From: Streptococcus peroris ATCC 700780
GTDB taxonomy: Bacteria > Bacillota > Bacilli > Lactobacillales > Streptococcaceae
Reading direction: 5' to 3'
DNA length: 64,000 bases
NCBI RefSeq assembly: GCF_000187585.1
Contig: NZ_GL732463.1
Span: 392,981-456,980, forward strand
Every line of letters starts with the position of its first letter. Position 1 is the stretch's first letter. The translations under genes were made by a program, and so were the position numbers. Below the pieces are notes generated by a model. The model was not told the origin of the DNA. It was given only the letters and a program-made list of their open reading frames with translations, and did not search any database. Positions 27,901 through 37,608 of the stretch are shown here, one piece after another.

Positions 27901-29096
27901 GATTAACACAAATGCCTTCTGAATTTCAGAAGGCTTTACCAGTATTAGAAAAAATTAAAGAAGCGGGTTTTGAGGCTTATTTTGTTGGTGGATCTGTTAG
28001 AGATGCACTCCTCAATCGTCCTATCCACGATGTGGACATTGCGACCTCTTCCTATCCTGAAGAAACCAAACAGATTTTTTCAAGAACGGTTGATATTGGT
28101 ATCGAACACGGAACAGTTTTAGTCTTAGAAGGTGAAGAAGAGTATGAAGTGACAACCTTTCGGACAGAAGATGTTTATGTAGATTATCGCAGGCCTAGTG
28201 CAGTTTCTTTTGTTCGCTCGCTAGAAGAAGATCTCAAGCGTCGCGATTTTACAGTTAATGCCTTTGCTTTAGATGAGACAGGTGAAATCGTTGATTTATT
28301 TGATGGTCTAAAAGATTTAGAAAATCAAATATTGCGTGCAGTGGGTGTCGCTAGTGAACGTTTCAACGAAGACGCTCTACGCATCATGCGTGGATTTCGT
28401 TTCCAGGCCAGTCTTGGTTTTGAACTGGAGACAGAAACCTTTAAAGCGATGAAGGTCTTAACGCCGCTCTTAGAAAAAATATCGATCGAGCGTACTTTTG
28501 TTGAATTTGATAAACTTCTACTAGCTCCTTATTGGCGAGTAGGTTTATCTTCTATGATTGAGAGTCAAGCTTATGATTATCTTCCAGATATGGCTGGTAG
28601 TCAGGACAAGCTCCAGTCATTATTTGATTTAGAAGATAATTTCACTTTTGAATCTTCTGAACAAGCCTGGGCAGCACTTTTGTGGGCTTTAGAAGTGGAA
28701 GATGCTCAACAATTTTTGAAACATTGGAAAACTTCACGTCAATTTGCTAAGCAGGTACAGGATTTGCTAACTATTTTGTCTCTTCGTGAGGGAGGAGCAT
28801 TGAGTAAACGTGATTGCTATCAATTCAATCTTGACTCGCTCTTGCAGGCTGAAAATCTTCGCAAAGCTCAAGGAAAGGAAGTCAATCCACAAGCCATCAC
28901 AGAAACCTACGAGAGCTTGACCTTTCATGATAAGAAAGAGATGCAAATCAACGGTGATATTCTCATCAAAGAATATGGCTATCAGCCAGGTCCTGAATTA
29001 GGAGATGTGTTAGATGAAATTGAGTACGCTATTGTAGACGGAGTATTGGAAAATGACCGTCAAGCCATCCATGACTACCTAAGGGGGAGAAAATGA
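27897..29096 (+). CDS. cca: CCA-adding tRNA nucleotidyltransferase
   Basis: A 399-residue class II nucleotidyltransferase that builds or repairs the 3'-CCA end of tRNAs. The head domain has the '[22 protein letters not shown]' G-G-x-V-R-D and D-x-D metal motifs. The flexible-loop region, '[11 protein letters not shown]' (R-R-D), and the nucleotide-selecting '[18 protein letters not shown]' follow. Length fits the Gram-positive CCA enzymes. The start overlaps dapB and the stop overlaps the ABC-F gene, each by 4 nt. Confidence 0.95.
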   Translation: MRLTQMPSEFQKALPVLEKIKEAGFEAYFVGGSVRDALLNRPIHDVDIATSSYPEETKQIFSRTVDIGIEHGTVLVLEGEEEYEVTTFRTEDVYVDYRRPSAVSFVRSLEEDLKRRDFTVNAFALDETGEIVDLFDGLKDLENQILRAVGVASERFNEDALRIMRGFRFQASLGFELETETFKAMKVLTPLLEKISIERTFVEFDKLLLAPYWRVGLSSMIESQAYDYLPDMAGSQDKLQSLFDLEDNFTFESSEQAWAALLWALEVEDAQQFLKHWKTSRQFAKQVQDLLTILSLREGGALSKRDCYQFNLDSLLQAENLRKAQGKEVNPQAITETYESLTFHDKKEMQINGDILIKEYGYQPGPELGDVLDEIEYAIVDGVLENDRQAIHDYLRGRK

Positions 29097-30961
29097 GTGA
29101 CTTTATTGTTGAAAAACTAAGTAAATCCGTTGGTGATAAGACTGTCTTTAAGGATATTTCCTTTATCATCCATGACTTAGACAGAATCGGTCTTATTGGT
29201 GTCAACGGAACCGGGAAAACAACCCTTTTAGATGTTCTTTCTGGTGTTTCAGGTTTTGATGGTGACGTAAGCCCTTTTTCAGCAAAAAACGATTATAAGA
29301 TTGGCTACCTGACTCAGGACCCAGATTTTGATGATAGCAAGACTGTTTTGGATACTGTTCTATCAAGTGATTTGAAGGAAATCCAATTGATCCGTGAATA
29401 CGAACTGATTATGCTTAACTATAATGAGGATAAGCAGTCACGTTTGGAACGTGTCATGGCGGAGATGGATTCCCTCCAAGCTTGGGAAATTGAGAGTCAG
29501 GTCAAAACGGTTCTCAGCAAGCTCGGCATTCAGGATTTAACAGCTCCAGTTGGAACTTTGTCTGGCGGTCTCCGTAGACGGGTTCAATTGGCACAAGTAC
29601 TTCTGGGTAACCATGATCTTTTATTATTGGATGAGCCAACCAACCACTTAGATATAGCAACTATTGAGTGGCTAACCCTCTTTTTGAAAAATTCCAAGAA
29701 AACAGTTCTCTTTATCACCCATGACCGTTACTTCCTAGATGCTCTTTCTACGCGCATTTTTGAGTTGGATCGGGCAGGCTTGACAGAATATCAAGGAAAT
29801 TACCAAGACTATGTTCGTCTCAAAGCAGAACAAGATGAGCGCGATGCAGCACTTCTTCATAAGAAAAAGCAACTCTATAAGCAAGAGTTGGACTGGATGC
29901 GTAGGCAACCACAAGCGCGTGCAACCAAGCAACAGGCACGAATCAACCGATTCCATGATTTGAAAAAGGAAGTTTCAGACACGACTGCTGATACAGACTT
30001 GGCCATGAACTTTGAGACCAGTCGAATCGGTAAGAAAGTTATTGAGTTCAAGGATGTTTCCTTTGCCTATGACGACAAACCGATTCTGCATCATTTTAAC
30101 CTTTTGGTGCAAGCTAAAGACCGTATTGGAATCGTTGGGGATAATGGTGTTGGAAAGTCAACCCTTCTCAATCTCATTGCAGGGATACTGAAACCAACTG
30201 AGGGCCAAATTATCATTGGTGAAACAGTTCGCATCGCCTATTTCTCTCAGCAAATTGAGGGATTAGATGAGAGCAAGCGAGTTATCAATTACCTGCAAGA
30301 GGTGGCAGAAGAAGTCAAGACTAGCGGTGGTACTACGACATCTATTGCAGAATTACTAGAACAGTTCCTCTTTCCACGTTCAATGCATGGTACCTTGATT
30401 GAGAAACTGTCTGGTGGAGAGAAGAAACGTCTTTACCTTCTCAAACTACTCCTAGAAAAGCCCAATGTTCTTCTCTTGGACGAGCCAACCAATGACCTAG
30501 ACATTGCGACCTTGACGGTCTTGGAGAATTTCTTGCAAGGTTTTGCTGGGCCTGTTTTAACAGTTAGTCACGACCGTTATTTTCTTGATAAGGTAGCGAC
30601 TAAGATTCTTGCCTTTGAGAATGAGACTATTCGTCCTTTCTTTGGCCATTATACCGACTACTTAGATGAAAAGGCCTTTGAAGCAGAAGCTGCAAGTCAA
30701 GTCCAAAAGGCTGACAAGGAAAAAGTCGCCAAAGTACGTGAAGAAAAGAAACGGATGACTTACCAAGAAAAGCAGGAGTGGGCAAGCATTGAAGGAGATA
30801 TCGAAGTCTTGGAAAATCGTATCACGGCCATTGAAGAAGAGATGCAGGCTAATGGTTCTGACTTTGGTAAATTAGCTACACTTCAAAAAGAGCTAGATGA
30901 GAAGAATGAAACCTTGCTTGAAAAATATGAACGCTATGAATATTTAAGTGAGTTGGTATAA
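29093..30961 (+). CDS. uup: ABC-F ATPase, Uup-like
   Basis: A 622-residue soluble protein with two ATPase domains and no membrane segments. Walker A sequences are GVNGTGKTT and GDNGVGKST; signatures are LSGGLRRR and LSGGEKKR; Walker B ends are '[14 protein letters not shown]' and '[14 protein letters not shown]'. Between them is the P-site tRNA-interaction linker rich in Arg/Lys ('[23 protein letters not shown]'). The C-terminal coiled coil (about residues 535-620) is a Uup feature. Such proteins act on the ribosome or on DNA intermediates. Coupled to cca by a 4-nt overlap. Confidence 0.88.
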   Translation: MSDFIVEKLSKSVGDKTVFKDISFIIHDLDRIGLIGVNGTGKTTLLDVLSGVSGFDGDVSPFSAKNDYKIGYLTQDPDFDDSKTVLDTVLSSDLKEIQLIREYELIMLNYNEDKQSRLERVMAEMDSLQAWEIESQVKTVLSKLGIQDLTAPVGTLSGGLRRRVQLAQVLLGNHDLLLLDEPTNHLDIATIEWLTLFLKNSKKTVLFITHDRYFLDALSTRIFELDRAGLTEYQGNYQDYVRLKAEQDERDAALLHKKKQLYKQELDWMRRQPQARATKQQARINRFHDLKKEVSDTTADTDLAMNFETSRIGKKVIEFKDVSFAYDDKPILHHFNLLVQAKDRIGIVGDNGVGKSTLLNLIAGILKPTEGQIIIGETVRIAYFSQQIEGLDESKRVINYLQEVAEEVKTSGGTTTSIAELLEQFLFPRSMHGTLIEKLSGGEKKRLYLLKLLLEKPNVLLLDEPTNDLDIATLTVLENFLQGFAGPVLTVSHDRYFLDKVATKILAFENETIRPFFGHYTDYLDEKAFEAEAASQVQKADKEKVAKVREEKKRMTYQEKQEWASIEGDIEVLENRITAIEEEMQANGSDFGKLATLQKELDEKNETLLEKYERYEYLSELV

Positions 30962-31554
30962 TGGAAGAAACAATTATTAAATGGAGTGGTAAGAAAGTCA
31001 TCTGGAATACCGTTTTCGTTCTCGTTTACGGCATTTTTCTCTTATGGATATTACTTTTTATAGTGACGCATTTAGTGCAAGTCTCTATCTTAATGGTTAT
31101 CTTGCTACTTTTAATGATTCTGTTAATCTTAACTGTTGGATGTATCGTTTACCAACGCATTCAAATTTTGCGTTCAGATAGAGAATATCTGAGATGCACA
31201 GTTAAGGGATTCTTCTATAAGCCAAACCCTTATAAAGCAAGTAAATTTTACGACTGGAAAGATGTAGAAGAATTCGCTTTTCGGAGAATTTCAGGAGGAA
31301 GAAGATCGAGGGATTTTTATCGGATTGAGGTGTCTTTTTATGACAAAGACCTCGTAAAAATAAAATCTTTATGGACTCACTTGCGAAATAAATTTACAAC
31401 TGTTAAACCTTCTATAGACTTGATAATTCCCATCTATTTGCTTGATGTAGGACTACCAGAGAGAGTATTTGAAACGATGACATACTATGAGCGAGAGTGG
31501 CGCATTGAACAGAATCGTCAACGGAATCAAACTTCTAAAAGTAAAAAGAAGTAA
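30961..31554 (+). CDS. Unrecognised two-helix membrane protein with a PH-like C-terminal region
   Basis: A 197-residue protein beginning on the last base of the ABC-F stop codon (TAATG), so it is coupled to that gene. Two long hydrophobic stretches (about residues 14-38 and 41-68) are followed by a cytosolic part of alternating beta-strand-like segments ('REYLRCTVKGFFYKPNP', 'FYRIEVSFYDKDLVKIKSLW'). It ends in a helix and a very basic Lys-rich tail. The overall look is that of small bacterial PH-domain membrane proteins, but I do not recognise the family with confidence. No function can be assigned. Confidence 0.6.
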   Translation: MEETIIKWSGKKVIWNTVFVLVYGIFLLWILLFIVTHLVQVSILMVILLLLMILLILTVGCIVYQRIQILRSDREYLRCTVKGFFYKPNPYKASKFYDWKDVEEFAFRRISGGRRSRDFYRIEVSFYDKDLVKIKSLWTHLRNKFTTVKPSIDLIIPIYLLDVGLPERVFETMTYYEREWRIEQNRQRNQTSKSKKK

Positions 31555-31598
31555 GGATTTCATTGCCTGATTAACCGGTTGCTATTGAAGAGCAAAGG

Positions 31599-31630
31599 GA
31601 AGTCTTGGACCAATTTTCAAGACTTCTTTC
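31599..31630 (+). terminator. Intrinsic terminator after the dapB-cca-uup operon
   Basis: GAAGTCTTG pairs with CAAGACTTC around a 10-nt loop, followed by TTTCT. Confidence 0.8.
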
Positions 31631-31652
31631 TATTTTGCTTTTCTAGGAAATA

Positions 31653-31661
31653 TGGTATAAT
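31653..31661 (+). promoter_or_regulatory. Extended -10 of apt (TGGTATAAT)
   Basis: A consensus extended -10 lies 32 nt before the apt ATG. Confidence 0.6.
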
Positions 31662-31693
31662 AGGGAGTAAAAACTTAAAAAGAAAGAAATGCT

Positions 31694-32206
31694 ATGAACT
31701 TAAAAGATTACATTGCAAGTATTGAAAATTACCCACAAGAAGGCATTACGTTCCGTGATATCAGCCCTTTGATGGCTAACGGAAATGCCTACAGCTATGC
31801 TGTTCGTGAAATTGTTCAATATGCTACTGACAAAAAGATTGATATGATCGTAGGACCAGAAGCGCGTGGATTTATCGTTGGATGTCCAGTCGCTTTTGAG
31901 TTGGGAATTGGTTTTGCTCCTGTACGTAAACCAGGAAAATTGCCACGCGAAGTGATTTCAGCTGACTACGAAAAAGAATATGGTGTTGATACTTTGACTA
32001 TGCACGCAGATGCTATCAAACCAGGTCAACGTGTTCTGATCGTAGATGACCTCTTGGCAACAGGTGGTACTGTGAAAGCAACCATCGAAATGATTGAAAA
32101 ACTTGGTGGTATCGTAGCTGGTTGTGCCTTCTTGATTGAGCTTGATGAACTTAAAGGCCGTGAAGCTATCGGAGATTACGATTACAAAGTGCTCATGCAT
32201 TATTAA
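31694..32206 (+). CDS. apt: Adenine phosphoribosyltransferase
   Basis: A 170-residue purine-salvage enzyme forming AMP from adenine and PRPP. The PRPP-binding motif is '[14 protein letters not shown]', preceded by '[20 protein letters not shown]' and the flexible 'RKPGKLPRE' hood. Full length. The ribosome site is weak (AAGAAAG). Monocistronic between two terminators. Confidence 0.96.
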   Translation: MNLKDYIASIENYPQEGITFRDISPLMANGNAYSYAVREIVQYATDKKIDMIVGPEARGFIVGCPVAFELGIGFAPVRKPGKLPREVISADYEKEYGVDTLTMHADAIKPGQRVLIVDDLLATGGTVKATIEMIEKLGGIVAGCAFLIELDELKGREAIGDYDYKVLMHY

Positions 32207-32210
32207 AGAA

Positions 32211-32234
32211 AAAACAGTCCTTAGGGCTGTTTTC
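32211..32234 (+). terminator. Intrinsic terminator after apt
   Basis: AAAACAGTCC pairs with GGGCTGTTTT (one G-T pair), then TCTCTT. Confidence 0.75.
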
Positions 32235-32280
32235 TCTTCATAGTGATATAAAAAAAGGCTATACCTAGTTAGAGAAAAAC

Positions 32281-32314
32281 TATAATTGAAAACTATATCT
32301 TCTTACAGTATAAT
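32281..32314 (+). promoter_or_regulatory. metA promoter overlapped by a Met-box-like operator
   Basis: -35 TTGAAA (32286-32291), 17 nt, -10 TATAAT (32309-32314). The sequence TATAATTGAAAACTATA (32281-32297) covers the -35 and fits the streptococcal MetR/MtaR Met-box TATAGTTTnAAACTATA with two mismatches. A second AAACTATA half-site sits just upstream at about 32277-32284. An approximately 80-nt leader follows and contains a small CGTCA/TGACG hairpin. Confidence 0.6.
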
Positions 32315-32399
32315 AAAAGGAAGGACTATCGTCAGCTGATTTTCATTTGACGACTGCATGTTAACTTGAGCCTAGTATTGATAGAGTAAGGAGATTTCC

Positions 32400-33344
32400 A
32401 TGCCGATTCGGATTGATAAAAAATTACCAGCAGTTGAGATTTTACGAACGGAAAATATTTTCGTCATGGATGACCAGCGAGCGGCTCATCAGGATATTCG
32501 ACCACTGAAAATTTTGATTTTAAACTTAATGCCACAAAAGATGGTGACAGAGGCTCAGCTTTTGCGACATTTAGCTAATACTCCACTTCAGTTGGATATT
32601 GACTTTTTATATATGGAAAGTCACCAATCAAAAACAACTCGCTCAGAGCATATGGAGACATTTTATAAGACCTTCTCAGAAATCAAAGACGAGTATTTCG
32701 ACGGGTTGATCATTACAGGAGCTCCGGTTGAACATCTTCCCTTCGAAGAAGTGGACTACTGGGAGGAATTTACCCAAGTGATTGATTGGTCTAATACTCA
32801 TGTCTACTCGACCCTCCATATTTGTTGGGGTGCTCAGGCAGCTCTTTACTATCGATATGGTGTAGATAAACACCAGATGGCCCAAAAGCTTTCTGGAATT
32901 TATCCTCAGGATGTTTTAAAAGAAGGTCATTTTTTGCTGAGAGGATTTGATGATCTATATGTATCGCCTCATTCTCGTCATACAGAAATTCTCAAAGAGG
33001 ATATCTTGAATAAAACTAATTTAGAGATTTTAGCATCAGGTGAAGAGGTCGGAATCTCTATCCTTGCAAGTCGAGATTTGAGAGAAGTCTATAGCTTTGG
33101 GCATTTGGAGTATGATCGTGATACGCTCGCGAAAGAATATTTTAGAGATCTAGATGCTGGTTTAGATCCACATATACCAGAAAATTATTTCAAAAATGAT
33201 GACATTCACGAACTTCCATGCATGCGCTGGAGTTCATCTGCAGCCCTCTTTTTCAGTAACTGGGTAAATTATGCAGTTTACCAAGAAACGCCTTTTGAGT
33301 GGAAAAGTGCGGAAGAAGATGTGTCTCATTTTGGATATTTATAA
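32400..33344 (+). CDS. metA: Homoserine O-acyltransferase MetA (acetyl-CoA type predicted)
   Basis: A 314-residue enzyme activating homoserine for methionine synthesis. The catalytic cysteine is C142 in '[13 protein letters not shown]', with H235 and E237 in 'FGHLEYD'. Residue 111 is glutamate (GAPVE). In this family E111 selects acetyl-CoA and G111 succinyl-CoA, so this enzyme should make O-acetylhomoserine despite the frequent 'succinyltransferase' label. AAGGAG precedes the ATG. A Met-box-like site in the promoter suggests control by a LysR-type methionine regulator. The dnaD-like gene follows after 8 nt. Confidence 0.93.
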   Translation: MPIRIDKKLPAVEILRTENIFVMDDQRAAHQDIRPLKILILNLMPQKMVTEAQLLRHLANTPLQLDIDFLYMESHQSKTTRSEHMETFYKTFSEIKDEYFDGLIITGAPVEHLPFEEVDYWEEFTQVIDWSNTHVYSTLHICWGAQAALYYRYGVDKHQMAQKLSGIYPQDVLKEGHFLLRGFDDLYVSPHSRHTEILKEDILNKTNLEILASGEEVGISILASRDLREVYSFGHLEYDRDTLAKEYFRDLDAGLDPHIPENYFKNDDIHELPCMRWSSSAALFFSNWVNYAVYQETPFEWKSAEEDVSHFGYL

Positions 33345-33352
33345 GAGGAATT

Positions 33353-34027
33353 ATGACATATTTAGATGCTTTTAAATCAGGGAACTTGGTGTTACCGAGT
33401 GATCTGCTTTTGAATTACAATCAACTCTTCTCGTCAAGCGATGATTTCTTGATTTGGCAATTCTTTTACCTACAAAATACAACGGCTTTGGGTGAGTTGT
33501 CGCCAAGTCAAATCGCTGAAAAAATTGGCAAAGAGGTCACTGAAGTCAATCAAGCCATTTCACGATTAACCGATAAAGGATTACTCCAATATCGTACAAT
33601 TGAGCTAAATGGAGAGATTGAAGTTATTTTTGACGCAACCCTTGCCTTGGAGCGCCTAGACCAACTATTTGAAAAACAAGCTCCAAATCAAGTGAAACCA
33701 GCTCAGAATGACTTGAAGAGCTTGGTGGAAACTTTCCAACAGGAGCTAGGTCGTCTCTTGAGTCCCTTTGAAATCGAAGATTTGGAAAAGAGTTTGAAAG
33801 AAGATGGGACGAGTGCGGATTTGATAAAAGAAGCTCTACGTGAAGCTGTTTTGAATGGAAAACCAAACTGGAAATATATCCAAGCAATCCTACGAAACTG
33901 GCGACATGAGGGTATTAAGAGTGTAGCCCAGGTAGAAGCGAAACGTCAGGAGAGAGAGGCAACAAACCCTCAAAATGTTCAAGTTTCATCTGATTTTAAA
34001 AATGCCATGGACCTTTGGAAAGACTAA
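33353..34027 (+). CDS. dnaD: DnaD-like replication initiation/primosome protein
   Basis: A 224-residue protein with an N-terminal winged-helix region ('LGELSPSQIAEKIGKEVTEVNQAISRLTDKGLLQY') and a C-terminal DnaD/DnaB2 domain. The domain ends in the characteristic Y-I-x-x-I-L-x-x-W ('NWKYIQAILRNWRHEGI'). DnaD helps open the origin and load helicase in Gram-positives. The start at 33353 (MTYLDAFKSG) has AAGAGGA upstream; a longer in-frame start at 33299 would lie inside metA and adds residues unlike the family. A bidirectional terminator follows directly. Confidence 0.9.
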   Translation: MTYLDAFKSGNLVLPSDLLLNYNQLFSSSDDFLIWQFFYLQNTTALGELSPSQIAEKIGKEVTEVNQAISRLTDKGLLQYRTIELNGEIEVIFDATLALERLDQLFEKQAPNQVKPAQNDLKSLVETFQQELGRLLSPFEIEDLEKSLKEDGTSADLIKEALREAVLNGKPNWKYIQAILRNWRHEGIKSVAQVEAKRQEREATNPQNVQVSSDFKNAMDLWKD

Positions 34028-34038
34028 TATTTAGCAAT

Positions 34039-34067
34039 AAAAAAACTTGCCATAGGCAAGTTTTTTT
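34039..34067. terminator. Bidirectional terminator between dnaD and the amylase gene
   Basis: AAAAAAACTTGCC pairs with GGCAAGTTTTTTT between converging genes. Confidence 0.9.
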
Positions 34068-34073
34068 GTGCTC

Positions 34074-35525
34074 TTAATAAGTAATCCCCCAAACACTGAC
34101 TGAACGCTCAGCAACTGGGAAGTCGCCGTATCCTTCGGCAGTAATAGTTACTTGTTCTGGATGGTTCCCAAGCAAATCAACAAATGTTCGATTTGCCCAC
34201 TCTTGACCGACATACATGGTTTTGTAATTTTCTTGAGCGTTTGAGATAAGAACGGCGATAGGTGATTGGTCGTCAGTACCAGAACGGACCCAACCGATAC
34301 AATTAGGATCATCAAAGTAGTCCGTTTGCTCACCGTAAGCTAACTCTTTTCGGATAGTTAGCAAACGGTTAAGGACATCTTTAAAGTCTTGCTGGGCAAA
34401 TTGACCAGAAATACCGTAGTAGTCTCCGTAAAAGACACAGGGAAGACCCTGTTCACGCAAAAGAATAAGAGCATAGGCTGCTGGCTTAAACCATTCTTCA
34501 ACAGTAGATTCGAGGGCTTGACCGCGTTGTGTATCATGGTTTTCGACAAAGGTCACAGCTCGATCCGGATTGATTTGAGCCAGACTATCATCAAAAATAG
34601 TTGTTAAATCATAGTCAGCTCCTGCCTGGCTTGCCTCAAAGAGATTCATATGGAGGCGAACATCAACAAGATCAAAGCGTTCTTCAATCTTTTCAAGATA
34701 ATCCAGATTAGCTTCCTTATCAGGATTCCAGAATTCTCCGAAAACATAGAAGTCTTGACCATATTTTTCCTTGATATCGCGTATGAAATTGCGCATAAAG
34801 AAAGAGTCAATGTGCTTAACTGCATCTAAGCGAAAGCCTGATACACCAGTCGTTTCGATAAACCAATTTGCCCAGTCATAGATATTCTGGATGACTTCGG
34901 GGTGTTTGAAATCCAGGTCTGCGTACATGAGATAGTCGTAATTTCCGTTCTCATTGTCGACTAATTCTTCATGAGCCCAACCTTTATTCTCTCCCTGAAT
35001 GAGATAGATGCCAGACTTACGACGTTTAGCATCGTAGTCAGTTCCTGTGAAGTGGTACCAGTGCCAGTGAAAATCGTTGTAGGTGTTTTGTCTACCATCA
35101 AAAGTAAAACCGGTCCAACCATTGATGGTGAAAGGTTCTCCTAGTTCGATTGTGCGGTCTTCTGGATCCACTTCGATAACTTGAAAGGATTCTAAATGAT
35201 CTGCAGCTGCCTTGTGGTTTAAGACGACATCAGCCATCGGTTGGATTCCGTGAGATTTCAGTGTTTGAATGGCTTGGAGATAATCTTCTTTGAAGCCATA
35301 CTTGGTACGAACAGTTCCTTTTTGGTCAAATTCACCAAGGTCGAATAGATCATAGACTCCATAACCAACATCTTTTTCGTTTGTAGCCTTAAAAGCAGGT
35401 GGCATCCAGATATGACTAATTCCTAAGTTAGCTAGGTGTTCAGCATCGTTAGTTAGTCGTTCCCAGTGTTTTCCGTCATGGGGGAGATACCACTCAAAAT
35501 ATTGCATTAGGGTTTGATTTTTCAT
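34074..35525 (-). CDS. Cytoplasmic GH13 alpha-amylase
   Basis: A 483-residue glycoside hydrolase family 13 enzyme with no signal peptide, so it should act on internal maltodextrins or glycogen-like glucans. The conserved regions are present in order: I 'MADVVLNHKAAAD', II 'GFRLDAVKHID' (nucleophile Asp), III 'VFGEFWNP' (acid/base Glu) and IV 'FVENHDTQR' (transition-state Asp). The sequence resembles the B. licheniformis/cytoplasmic amylase subgroup. The promoter region carries a perfect cre-type palindrome, predicting CcpA-mediated carbon catabolite control. Monocistronic. Confidence 0.93.
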   Translation of the reverse strand: MKNQTLMQYFEWYLPHDGKHWERLTNDAEHLANLGISHIWMPPAFKATNEKDVGYGVYDLFDLGEFDQKGTVRTKYGFKEDYLQAIQTLKSHGIQPMADVVLNHKAAADHLESFQVIEVDPEDRTIELGEPFTINGWTGFTFDGRQNTYNDFHWHWYHFTGTDYDAKRRKSGIYLIQGENKGWAHEELVDNENGNYDYLMYADLDFKHPEVIQNIYDWANWFIETTGVSGFRLDAVKHIDSFFMRNFIRDIKEKYGQDFYVFGEFWNPDKEANLDYLEKIEERFDLVDVRLHMNLFEASQAGADYDLTTIFDDSLAQINPDRAVTFVENHDTQRGQALESTVEEWFKPAAYALILLREQGLPCVFYGDYYGISGQFAQQDFKDVLNRLLTIRKELAYGEQTDYFDDPNCIGWVRSGTDDQSPIAVLISNAQENYKTMYVGQEWANRTFVDLLGNHPEQVTITAEGYGDFPVAERSVSVWGITY

Positions 35526-35581
35526 AGAAAGTCCTCATACTTAACAATTTGACAATCATTTTACCACAAAGCTGTACAATA

Positions 35582-35595
35582 CGCAAACGTTTGCG
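35582..35595. promoter_or_regulatory. cre-type palindrome (CcpA site) upstream of the amylase gene
   Basis: CGCAAACGTTTGCG is a perfect 14-bp palindrome containing the central CG of cre sites. On the minus strand its TTTGCG half lies 18 nt from a TGGTAAAAT extended -10, so bound CcpA would overlap the -35. Confidence 0.7.
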
Positions 35596-35734
35596 CTAGA
35601 AAATATACTCTAGTCATTTTATGTCCATTTTTTAAAAAAACCTTTTTAAAATTCGGAAGAGAGATACTATCTGATGGAAAAGAGTGATAAATAGTTTCAA
35701 TTCCTATGGAATCAATGGAGAATCACTTTCTATT

Positions 35735-35763
35735 TTGTGAATTTTCAACAAATTTGATATAAT
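35735..35763 (+). promoter_or_regulatory. Promoter of the rlmI-aro operon, leaderless
   Basis: TTGTGA (35735-35740), 17 nt, TATAAT (35758-35763) with TGA as extended -10. Only 7 nt separate the -10 from the ATG at 35771 and no ribosome site is present. Confidence 0.6.
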
Positions 35764-35770
35764 TGTATCT

Positions 35771-36934
35771 ATGAATAAAGTATTCGTCAGTCGGCGTGTC
35801 GAAAAAAAGCTCCGCAAAGGTCAGGTTCTTTTGGAAGAAGTTGATTTTCAAGACTTATCTGAAACTGATCAGGAAGTTGAACTTTTCAGCCAAAACAAAG
35901 AGTTTTTAGGGAAGGCTTATTTATCCCGACAAAATAAGGGGATTGGTTGGTTTGTAACCAACCAGAAAGTTTCTTTTAATCAAACCTTCTTTGAAAGCTT
36001 GTTTGAAAAAGCTAAACAAAAACGTTCTACCTACTATCAAGATGAGTTGACAACTGCCTTTCGTTTGTTTAATCAAGAAGGCGATGGTTTTGGTGGAATG
36101 GCGCTGGACCTCTATGGGGATTATGTTGTTTTCTCTTGGTATAACTCCTATATCTATGGAATTCGCCAAGAGATTATAGCAGCCTTCTCTCAGGTATTCC
36201 CGGAAGTCTTAGGTGCCTATGAAAAGATTCGCTTTAAAGGTTTGGATTATGAGTCTGCCCATATCTATGGTCAAGAAGCAGCTGAATATTTCACTGTTCT
36301 TGAAAATGGAGTCTTGTACCGAGTCTTTATGAATGACGGCCTAATGACAGGGATCTTCTTGGATCAGCATGAAGTTCGTGGGAGCTTAGTTGATGGTTTA
36401 GCAATGGGGAAATCCTTGCTCAATATGTTTTCCTATACAGCGGCCTTCTCAGTCGCTGCAGCTATGGGGGGAGCTAGTGAAACAACCTCTGTAGACCTAG
36501 CCAAACGTTCAAGAGAACTATCAGAAGCTCATTTTCATGCCAACGGTTTGAGTCTAGACAATCATCGATTACTTGTCATGGATGTCTTTGAATACTTTAA
36601 ATATGCTAAAAGAAAAGGTTTGAGCTATGATGTGATTATTCTGGATCCGCCTAGCTTTGCCCGAAATAAAAAACAAACATTCTCTGTAGCTAAGGATTAT
36701 CACAAGTTGATTTCCCAAAGCCTAGAGATTTTAAACCCAGATGGAATCATTATCGCTAGTACCAATGCGGCTAATGTTTCCCGTCAAAAATTCACAGAAC
36801 AAATCGACAAAGGATTTGCAGGTAGAAAGTATCAAGTTCTTCATAAATATGGACTTCCAGCAGACTTTGTCTACAATGAAAAAGATGAAAGTAGTAATTA
36901 CCTCAAAGTGATTACCATGAAGGTTAGTAAATGA
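35771..36934 (+). CDS. Class I rRNA large-subunit methyltransferase, RlmI/YwbD-like
   Basis: A 387-residue protein with an N-terminal PUA-like domain ('[24 protein letters not shown]'). A RlmI-type core follows, including '[17 protein letters not shown]', the SAM loop region '[30 protein letters not shown]' and the catalytic '[14 protein letters not shown]'. E. coli RlmI makes m5C1962 in 23S rRNA; the streptococcal target is inferred by family only. The start codon sits 7 nt after an ideal extended -10 with no Shine-Dalgarno sequence, so initiation is predicted to be leaderless. Its stop overlaps aroD by 4 nt, making it the lead gene of the shikimate operon. Confidence 0.85.
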   Translation: MNKVFVSRRVEKKLRKGQVLLEEVDFQDLSETDQEVELFSQNKEFLGKAYLSRQNKGIGWFVTNQKVSFNQTFFESLFEKAKQKRSTYYQDELTTAFRLFNQEGDGFGGMALDLYGDYVVFSWYNSYIYGIRQEIIAAFSQVFPEVLGAYEKIRFKGLDYESAHIYGQEAAEYFTVLENGVLYRVFMNDGLMTGIFLDQHEVRGSLVDGLAMGKSLLNMFSYTAAFSVAAAMGGASETTSVDLAKRSRELSEAHFHANGLSLDNHRLLVMDVFEYFKYAKRKGLSYDVIILDPPSFARNKKQTFSVAKDYHKLISQSLEILNPDGIIIASTNAANVSRQKFTEQIDKGFAGRKYQVLHKYGLPADFVYNEKDESSNYLKVITMKVSK

Positions 36935-37608
36935 GATTAATTGTTTCTGTAATGCCAAGAAGTTTAGAGGAGGCTCAGGCTATTGATGTTATGCGGTATC
37001 ATGATGCCGATATCATTGAGTGGCGAGCAGACTTTTTACCCAAGGAAGCTATTTTGCAGGTAGCGCCAGCTATTTTTGAAAAATTCGCTGGTCGTGAGCT
37101 TGTTTTTACCTTGCGTACTCGTGCTGAGGGTGGTCAAATTGAGCTCTCTTCAGAAGAATATGTTCAAATTATCAAGGAAGTAGCCCAGCTTTATCAACCA
37201 GATTATATTGATTTTGAGTATTTTAGCTACAAAGATGTTTTTGAGGAGATGTTGGATTTTCCAAACCTTGTCTTGAGCTACCATAATTTCCAAGAAACAC
37301 CTGAAAATCTAATGGAAATCTTGTCTGAGTTGACAAGTTTAAATCCTAAGGTTGTGAAAATAGCTGTTATGGCTCATACAGAACAAGATGTATTGGATTT
37401 GATGAATTTTACACGAGGCTTTAAAACATTGAATCCTGAACAAGAATATGTAACAGTTTCTATGGGAAAAGTGGGCAAGGTCTCACGTATTACTTCGGAT
37501 GTAACGGGTTCTAGTTGGTCTTTTGCAAGTCTGGACGAAGCCAGTGCTCCAGGACAGATTTCTCTATCTAGCATGCAAAAAATTCGGGAGCTTTTAAATG
37601 AAGATTGA
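36931..37608 (+). CDS. aroD: 3-dehydroquinate dehydratase, type I
   Basis: A 225-residue TIM-barrel enzyme dehydrating 3-dehydroquinate in the shikimate pathway. The type I catalytic pair is visible: His in '[11 protein letters not shown]' and the Schiff-base Lys in '[12 protein letters not shown]'; an 'EWRAD' substrate-binding strand comes first. It is coupled to the methyltransferase gene by ATGA and overlaps aroE by 11 nt. Confidence 0.95.
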   Translation: MRLIVSVMPRSLEEAQAIDVMRYHDADIIEWRADFLPKEAILQVAPAIFEKFAGRELVFTLRTRAEGGQIELSSEEYVQIIKEVAQLYQPDYIDFEYFSYKDVFEEMLDFPNLVLSYHNFQETPENLMEILSELTSLNPKVVKIAVMAHTEQDVLDLMNFTRGFKTLNPEQEYVTVSMGKVGKVSRITSDVTGSSWSFASLDEASAPGQISLSSMQKIRELLNED

